Shown here: positions 58,230 to 64,000 of the stretch, one piece after another | Position numbering within the stretch: the stretch's first letter is position 1 | Layout: the number at the start of each line of letters is the position of its first letter | The notes under the pieces: model-generated | What the model was told of the DNA's origin: nothing | Seen by the model: the letters and a program-made list of their open reading frames with translations, nothing else | The model's database searches: none | NCBI RefSeq assembly: GCF_907163265.1 | Contig: NZ_CAJQUM010000001.1 | Span: forward strand, 1,860,001 to 1,924,000 | Source of the DNA: Georgfuchsia toluolica | GTDB lineage: Bacteria > Pseudomonadota > Gammaproteobacteria > Burkholderiales > Rhodocyclaceae | Direction of reading: 5' to 3' | Length of the DNA: 64,000 nt | Made by a program: the position numbers and the translations under genes

Positions 58230-58439
58230 ATGACCCAGACGGACGACGCCAATACCCTTCGCATCCGGCTACAGGAGCTGAAAGTCGAGCATCGCGACCT
58301 CGATGCCGCCATCGCGCATTTGCTGGAATCGCCACCCACTGACGAACTGATGCTGCGCCGGCTGAAGAAGCGCAAGCTTTACCTCAAGGACCAGATCACC
58401 CTGATCGAGGGCATGCTGGAGCCGGATATCCTGGCGTGA
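58230..58439 (+). CDS. YdcH/DUF465-family small protein
   Basis: The protein has 69 residues and is a helical hairpin: LRIRLQELKVEHRDLDAAIAHL, a short turn with ESPPTDELM, then LRRLKKRKLYLKDQITLIE. This is the DUF465 pattern. The function of the family is unknown. It is a single gene between greB and the HD-GYP gene. Confidence 0.85.
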   Translation: MTQTDDANTLRIRLQELKVEHRDLDAAIAHLLESPPTDELMLRRLKKRKLYLKDQITLIEGMLEPDILA

Positions 58440-58578
58440 AGCGTCCCTGCCTGTCCCACGTATCGTCTTCCGCATCGGCAACAGTAGGTAACGCGTGCCG
58501 GTACTGCAATCCAATATGGATTAATCGACAAGCGACCGTGCTTGCATTCAAGCATTCATATGATCCAAGAATAAATTC

Positions 58579-60216
58579 TCAAGCAACATTCCCGAGAATT
58601 GCCCGCTCGTCGACCGTGTCGATCTGTTTGGGATCCAGAAACGCCTCGGCATATTTCTGGTAGATGCGGTTGCGGATGAAGACCTCGAACAGGTCGGGGT
58701 CGATGTGGCCGTTCTTGGCAAAATTGGCGAGGATGCCCACAGCCTGTGACAATTTCATACCCACTTTGTAAGGCCGGTCACGCGCCGTGAGCGCCTCGAA
58801 AATGTCAGCGATCCCCATCACCCGCGCCTGCACCGGCATCTGCTCGCGCCTCAGCCCGTTCGGATAACCCTTGCCATCCATGCGCTCGTGATGGCCGCCG
58901 GCGTATTCGGGCACGTTTTGCAGATGCCGCGGCCAGGGTAACTGCTTCAGCATCTTGATGGTGGCGACGATGTGATAGTTGATGATGTCGCGCTCGGCGG
59001 CGGTGAGCGTACCGGCACGGATCGACAGGTTTTCGATTTCTTCGGGACTGAGAAAGTCCGTCGTGGCGCCTTCCGGATTACGCCAGCGATATTTCGTGCC
59101 GATCTCTGTCACCCGCTGCTGGTCTTCGGGCCGCATCGCCTCGCCGCCAATGTTGGTCTTGCGCAGAAAATCGCGTTCCTCATCAACCCGGGCCAGGGTT
59201 TGGGCTAATTCAGCGTCGATGCGCCGTTCGGCCCCGGCATCGTGCGACGGTTTGATTGCCCGCTTGCGTTTCAGCGCGTCGATTTCGGCATCGCGTTTGA
59301 GCACCTCGAAGCGGGTATCGATGAGATGTATGCGATCGAAAATGGTTTGCAGCTTGGTCGCCTTGTCGACCACATGCACCGGGGTCGTGACCTTGCCGCA
59401 GTCGTGCAGCAGACCGGCGATCTTGATCTCGTAGCGATCCTTGTCGGACATGCGGAAGCTTGCCAGCGGTCCGGTCTCGGTGGCGCTGGCCGCTTCGGCC
59501 AGCATCATGGTCAGCACCGGTACGCGCTCACAGTGGCCGCCGGTGTAGGGCGACTTTTCGTCGATGGCGAGGTTGATGAGGCCGATGAAGGCCTCGAATA
59601 GTTGTTCGAGCTGCGTGATCAGCAGCCGGTTGGTCAGGGCGATGGCCGCCTGCGAGGCGAGCGATTCCACCAGCCGTTGATCGGCATAGGAGAACGGAAC
59701 GACCCGCTTGCTTTTTTGATCAATGGCGTTGATCAACTGCAATACGCCGATCACCTCGTTCTCGTGATTTTTCATCGGCACGGTGAGGAACGAAGTTGAG
59801 CGATAACCGGTTGTTTCGTCGAAATGGCGCGTGCCGGAAAAGTCGAAGCCTGCTTCGGTGTAGGCGTCGGCGATGTTCACCGTCTTGTCGTTGATTACCG
59901 CATAGGCTGCCACCATCGCATTGTTGTCTTCGCCGTGTTCATTCCTCAACGGCAGATCGGAAAACGCTATCTTGTTGCCGGTAGTGCCGCCAAGCTGAAT
60001 ATGCAGCGAATCCGTGCGCATGATTTCAAAGCGCAGGTGCTGACGATCGTCGGTAAGCCGGTACAGCGTGCCGCCGTCGGCATGAGTGATGGTTTTTGCC
60101 GCGACAAGGATGGTTTCGAGCAGGCGGTTGATATCGCGCTCTTTGGACAACGCGGTGCCAATGTCGTGGAGCTGTTCGAGGCGGAGGAACAGGTCGTCCG
60201 TGATATTGGCATTCAT
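58579..60216 (-). CDS. GAF-HD-GYP protein, putative cyclic-di-GMP phosphodiesterase
   Basis: The protein has 545 residues. A GAF domain (about 20-195) is followed by an HD-GYP-type domain with LLHDCGKVTTP (HD pair) and HHERMDGKGYPNG (HxxGxGYP, the GYP part). An insertion of about 100 residues rich in charge lies between the two motifs. The family hydrolyses cyclic-di-GMP; the GAF domain would sense a small ligand. The ATG at 60216 follows the ATPase stop by 5 bases, so the two are cotranscribed. Confidence 0.9.
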   Translation of the reverse strand: MNANITDDLFLRLEQLHDIGTALSKERDINRLLETILVAAKTITHADGGTLYRLTDDRQHLRFEIMRTDSLHIQLGGTTGNKIAFSDLPLRNEHGEDNNAMVAAYAVINDKTVNIADAYTEAGFDFSGTRHFDETTGYRSTSFLTVPMKNHENEVIGVLQLINAIDQKSKRVVPFSYADQRLVESLASQAAIALTNRLLITQLEQLFEAFIGLINLAIDEKSPYTGGHCERVPVLTMMLAEAASATETGPLASFRMSDKDRYEIKIAGLLHDCGKVTTPVHVVDKATKLQTIFDRIHLIDTRFEVLKRDAEIDALKRKRAIKPSHDAGAERRIDAELAQTLARVDEERDFLRKTNIGGEAMRPEDQQRVTEIGTKYRWRNPEGATTDFLSPEEIENLSIRAGTLTAAERDIINYHIVATIKMLKQLPWPRHLQNVPEYAGGHHERMDGKGYPNGLRREQMPVQARVMGIADIFEALTARDRPYKVGMKLSQAVGILANFAKNGHIDPDLFEVFIRNRIYQKYAEAFLDPKQIDTVDERAILGNVA

Positions 60217-60221
60217 AGTGT

Positions 60222-62601
60222 TCACTTGATACAAACCGCGCGCACTTGTTTGAGGTCGGTGATCCCTTGCAGCACTTTTTCCATGCCGTCCATCTTCAAC
60301 GTCAGCATGCCGTCTTCCAGTGCTTGGGCAAACAGTTCGGCAACGCGGGCGTGCTCCTGGATCAATTTCTTGACCGCATCAGTGCCGACCATCAGTTCAT
60401 GCAGGCCGAGCCGGCCCTTGTAGCCGCTGCCGCCGCATTCGGGACAACCCTTGGGCCGGTACATGACGAATTTGCCGTCCTTGCCGTAATCCTTCAGCAA
60501 CCTTCTGTAAACATTCTCATAGGCGGCCTTGCCTTGGCGCTTAAAGGACTCGGTATTGATCAACTCGGTGCAATACTCGGTGAGGAACAGTTTCATTTCC
60601 TCGGCATCCGGATTGTAAGCCTCTTTGCACTTGCCGCACAGACGTTTGGCCAGGCGCTGGGCCAGAATGCCGAGCAGTGCGTCGGCGAAGTTGAACGGGT
60701 CCATGCCCATGTCGAGCAGGCGGATCACCGATTCCGGTGCGCTGTTGGTGTGCAGGGTGGCGAACACCAGGTGGCCGGTGAGCGAGGCTTCGATGCCGAT
60801 CGAGGTGGTCTCCTTGTCGCGCATTTCGCCAACCATGATGATGTCCGGATCTGCGCGTAGGAAGGATTTCATGATTACGGCAAAATCCATCCCGGCCTTC
60901 TTGTTGATCTGGCACTGGCGCAGACCCTTCTGTGTGATTTCCACCGGGTCTTCTGCGGTCCAGATCTTGGTATCCGGCGTATTGAGAAACTTCAGTATCG
61001 AGTGCAGGGTGGTCGTCTTGCCGGAGCCGGTTGGGCCGCAGACGAAGAACAGGCCGTAGGGCTTGCTGATGGTCTTCTTGAGCTGTTCCAGATTGCCCGG
61101 CAGGACGCCCAGCTTGTCGAGCGGAATCGGTTCACCGGCAGCGAGGATTCGCATCACCACATCCTCGACGCCGCCAGCGGAAGGAATCGTCGCTACGCGC
61201 AATTCGATGTCGAGCGGGCCGAATTTCTTGAACTTGATCTTGCCATCCTGCGGCCGGCGCTTCTCGGAAATATCCAGGTCGCACATGATCTTGATCCGCG
61301 CTGCCAACGCGTTGCGATACATGGCGGGAACATCGATGTATTTCACCAGCGAACCGTCCTTGCGAAAACGGATCAGGGTTTTTTCCTTGCCCGGCCCCGG
61401 TTCGATGTGAATGTCCGACGCCCCCTGCTGGTAGGCATCAATGATGATCTTGTTGACGAGCTTTACCAGTTCATTGTCCGCAGCGGCGGACACATCGTCG
61501 GACGATGAATCGCCGCTGTCGATCTCTCCCTCGTCCATGCTGGAGAGCAAGTCGCCGACTGAAGTAGCATCGAGTTCCGGACCGGACGCACCGAAGAAGT
61601 GATCCACCGTTTCGATGAACTCTTTGATCGTCGAGACGCGGTAGGCAATCTTGCTCCTGGGGAAAATATTGCTGACGATGCGCGAGTTCCTGATCTGTTC
61701 CGGATCGAGGCAAAGCACCACCACACCTTCCGTCGTATCGTCGATGGGCAGCCAATGATTCTGCTCGATATAGTCGCGTTTCAGATTCTTGAGCAGATCG
61801 GCCGGTTTGATACGATCCGACTTGAAGGGTTCATAGGGCACATTAAAGAACTTGGAGAGCGCGGCGCCCAGTGCGGGGAGTGTGACCTGGTACTCCTTGA
61901 TCAGGACTTCCTCCAGGCCACGGCCATCCTTGCGCGCGGTACGCTTGGCCAGATCCAGTTCATCGGCCGTAACGATAGCTTCGGCCACCAGAAAATCATA
62001 CTTCGAGCGCACCAGCGTAGCCGGCTTGCTGCGCTGGGCAAAGGCGATCGCCAGCGTCTCGCACAGACCCTTGACGCCTTCTTCCGATACCTGGGCAAAT
62101 GGATAGCCGGCCTTGTTATTGATAATTTGCACGACGCCCAGCAGTTCGCCGCTGGACTGCTCGACGATGGGCGCCACCAGCATCTGCTTGGTACGGTAGC
62201 CGGTGCGCTTGCACCTCCTGCAGGAAACGCAGACCGGGATGGATGCCCTTCAGCTCGGTTTCGTCATAGACGTCGCGGATGTTGACGATCTTGCGCGACA
62301 ACGCAACATAACCGGCAATGCTCTGATCGGTAATCGGCAAGCGCAGGTCCTTGAATGAGTTCAGTCCGGTCTTTAGCTTGGACACGATCGACGCATTGTC
62401 CTCGCCGAGCGAATAGATGGTAAGACGATCGGCGTTGAACAGATTACAGACGTCTTGCGACAGTTCGAGCATGATCTCGTCGATGTTCGATGTCGCATGG
62501 ATCTTGTTGGTAACCGTCTGTAGGTTCTTGAAGAATGCCAGACGGCTGCCGACATCTGCCAGACTGCTCGTATCCTGTCCTGAAGAGGGCACTGCACTCA
62601 T
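60222..62601 (-). pseudogene. GAF-GspE/PilB-type ATPase with a frameshift
   Basis: A GAF domain (62116-62601, starting MSAVPSSGQDTSSLADVGSR) runs out of frame near 62210, after GLRFLQEV, and continues in another frame as KRTGYRTKQMLVAPIVEQ. The second part (60222-62183) has a GspE N-terminal domain, Walker A GPTGSGKTTTLHS, Walker B ADPDIIMVGEMRD and the zinc tetracysteine CGKC/CPECGG. Two bases are missing or one is extra in GAGGTGCAAGCGC. It could be a real mutation or an error of the sequence. Such ATPases power type IV pili or type II secretion; the GAF fusion suggests regulation by a ligand. Confidence 0.85.
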
Positions 62602-62770
62602 TGATTTATCGTCTCCGGCAATGTCGATGGCCGTCCGCGCCAACCACCTGAAAGAGCATTCGCATGCAGTCCGCACCGGGAAAGCAGGAACGCCGCCGCG
62701 CAGCTGCGCCCACCTGTTTGACAATACGCTACATATTCGCGCCGTGCGTCAAACAATGATTGGTGGGCAT

Positions 62771-63538
62771 TCATAGATCGAACACCTGATTGTTCTGCAA
62801 CATGCGCGGTCTCATTTCGCCGATGCTGTCTTCAACCTCAAGCATGGTCAGTTCGATCTGGCCCGGCTTGAGGTGGGTAATGAATATCTCGGCGTCAAGC
62901 TGGGAATTGGTTAGTTCTTCGGCCAGCAGCGAGGGGCACAAATGCTTCGACATTTCCGCCAGGCGCCTTTCACGATCGGGAAAGGCGCACTCGACGATCA
63001 AATAGCGCAGATCACGGATGCAGTTCACCTCGGCCCACAGTTCGGGACAAATCGTTGTGTCGCCGGAAAATACCAGGGTACCACCGCCGGAACTCAGACT
63101 GTAGCCGACGGCGGGTACCGTATGGTTGGCGGGCAGGGCGGTGATGATTCGATTGTCCAGCTTGACGGGTTCCCCCAAATTGAGGGTCTCGAAGCGCAGA
63201 TAGGGCTTCTCTGGCGTCGGGATTGCGCTGAAATCGGGCCAGATCGCCCAGTTGAAAATATGAGAATGCAATATCTCGATCACTTCCGCCGTGGCATGCA
63301 CGATAAGCGGACGACTGCGCCTGTCGCCGACCGTATCGACGATAAATGGCAGGCAGGCGACATGATCAAGGTGGGGGTGGGTGATGAAGACATGATCGAT
63401 CTGGACCAGATCGGCGATCTGCAAATCAGCCGCGCCCGTCCCGGCGTCGACCAGAATGTCATGATCGACAATCATCGAGGTGGTGCGCAGATGCCTGCCG
63501 CCGATGCCGCCACTGCAACCAAGGATCCTGATTTTCAT
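62771..63538 (-). CDS. Metallo-beta-lactamase-fold hydrolase, class II cAMP phosphodiesterase-like
   Basis: The protein has 255 residues. MKIRILGCSGGIGG starts the fold, THPHLDHVACLPF is the metal site, and SGDTT plus ITHLKPGQ carry further metal ligands. It is like the CpdP-type class II cAMP phosphodiesterases and RNase Z-like hydrolases. Its ATG overlaps the stop of the cyclase gene as ATGA, so a cyclase and a phosphodiesterase are made together; that supports cAMP as substrate but does not prove it. Confidence 0.88.
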   Translation of the reverse strand: MKIRILGCSGGIGGRHLRTTSMIVDHDILVDAGTGAADLQIADLVQIDHVFITHPHLDHVACLPFIVDTVGDRRSRPLIVHATAEVIEILHSHIFNWAIWPDFSAIPTPEKPYLRFETLNLGEPVKLDNRIITALPANHTVPAVGYSLSSGGGTLVFSGDTTICPELWAEVNCIRDLRYLIVECAFPDRERRLAEMSKHLCPSLLAEELTNSQLDAEIFITHLKPGQIELTMLEVEDSIGEMRPRMLQNNQVFDL

Positions 63539-64000
63539 TTGGTATCAAACTTCCACGAGCCATCCCAACCCGCGCCAGGCGACTCCTTGCGGTAGAGCGC
63601 GATCCGCCCCGCATAGACTTTCTCGTACAGGTAGCGCGGGTTGGCGCGTGAGAGATTCAGCAGCGTAACCTCCGCCGCATCCCAGTCCTGCGCCCGGAAA
63701 CTGCGCAGAAACTGTCCCCACAGCTTGAGCTCTTCCATCTCGGCGCGACTGGGTTCGCCCTCCAGCCCGAGCGGTTCGTAAATGCCGACCGGCTCGTCCT
63801 TGCCCTTGACCTTGACCCGGTCGAGTTCGCGGAAAACAAAATCCTTCTTGAGCTTATCGCGCGTCGTTTCGCCGACGATAATGCCGACGCCGTATTGCTT
63901 GGTAATGCCTTCCAGGCGCGAACCGAGATTGACGGCGTCACCCATCACCGTGTAGGCCTTGCGCACCGGCGAGCCCATGTCGCCCACGGTCATGATGCCG
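63535..64000 (-). CDS. Adenylate/guanylate cyclase, class III, C-terminal part
   Basis: This is the last 154 codons of a gene that begins beyond the right edge. YTVMGDAVNLGSRLEG is the conserved motif of class III cyclase domains (substrate-contacting asparagine and arginine), followed by a KGKDEPVGIYEPLG tail and a helical C-terminus. It makes cAMP or cGMP. It overlaps the phosphodiesterase-like gene by 4 bp. Confidence 0.9.
   Translation of the reverse strand, partial: GIMTVGDMGSPVRKAYTVMGDAVNLGSRLEGITKQYGVGIIVGETTRDKLKKDFVFRELDRVKVKGKDEPVGIYEPLGLEGEPSRAEMEELKLWGQFLRSFRAQDWDAAEVTLLNLSRANPRYLYEKVYAGRIALYRKESPGAGWDGSWKFDTK

Overview
The window reads as a betaproteobacterial chromosome of the aromatic-degrading kind (Rhodocyclales/Sterolibacteriaceae-like; no species is assigned). 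Four things suggest this: the order thrS-infC-rpmI-rplT-pheS-pheT-ihfA-merR-tRNA-Pro, an EarP-type elongation factor P with Arg32, a proteobacterial bc1 operon, and close resemblance of the central genes to the Aromatoleum ethylbenzene/acetophenone pathway.

Layout. Positions 1-4203 are core genes: a uracil-DNA glycosylase fragment, earP, a lipoprotein, a membrane protein and efp. Positions 4311-50042 look like one catabolic genomic island of about 45.7 kb. It lies between an intact tRNA-Pro(GGG) at 49966-50042 and a decayed 45-bp copy of that tRNA's 3' part at 4311-4355, in the same orientation. No integrase is visible. Positions 50084-64000 are core again: merR, ihfA, pheT, pheS, rplT, rpmI, infC, thrS, greB and a YdcH-like gene, then a signalling group (GAF-HD-GYP protein, a frameshifted GAF-PilB-type ATPase, a metallo-beta-lactamase-fold phosphodiesterase-like protein and a class III cyclase).

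The island, read on the minus strand from right to left, holds a bc1 complex (petABC), an ethylbenzene-dehydrogenase-type haem b protein, a dihaem cytochrome c, an FAD/2Fe-2S reductase, a molybdopterin alpha subunit (ebdA), a four-cluster beta subunit (ebdB), a TorD-like chaperone (ebdD) and a PAS sensor kinase with a FixJ-type regulator. These are followed by the five acetophenone carboxylase genes apcABCDE, a (S)-1-phenylethanol dehydrogenase (ped), a DUF849 beta-keto acid cleavage enzyme (BKACE) and a CobW-type GTPase. The right half of the island has a FadL-like porin, benzoate-CoA ligase, a 3-oxoacid CoA-transferase, boxABC with boxR, and on the plus strand boxD, a DUF4863 gene, rubredoxin, 3-hydroxyacyl-CoA dehydrogenase and enoyl-CoA hydratase. 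A ferredoxin, a flavoprotein and an AraC regulator sit next to the tRNA.

Proposed flow (inference): ethylbenzene -> (S)-1-phenylethanol -> acetophenone -> benzoylacetate. BKACE would then cleave benzoylacetate with acetyl-CoA to benzoyl-CoA and acetoacetate, with the CoA-transferase activating the acetoacetate. Benzoyl-CoA would enter the oxygen-dependent box pathway. This bypasses the ligase and thiolase steps of the known pathway and joins an oxygen-independent upper pathway to an oxygen-using lower one. No benzoyl-CoA reductase or dedicated benzoylacetate-CoA ligase is recognised in the window.

Scattered through the right half of the island are four copies of a short relic that looks like the 3' end of an outer-membrane protein gene. 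Each lies upstream of a minus-strand transcription unit. There is also a ~200-bp duplicated leader, a broken SDR gene and an orphan antitoxin, all signs of assembly by duplication and deletion.
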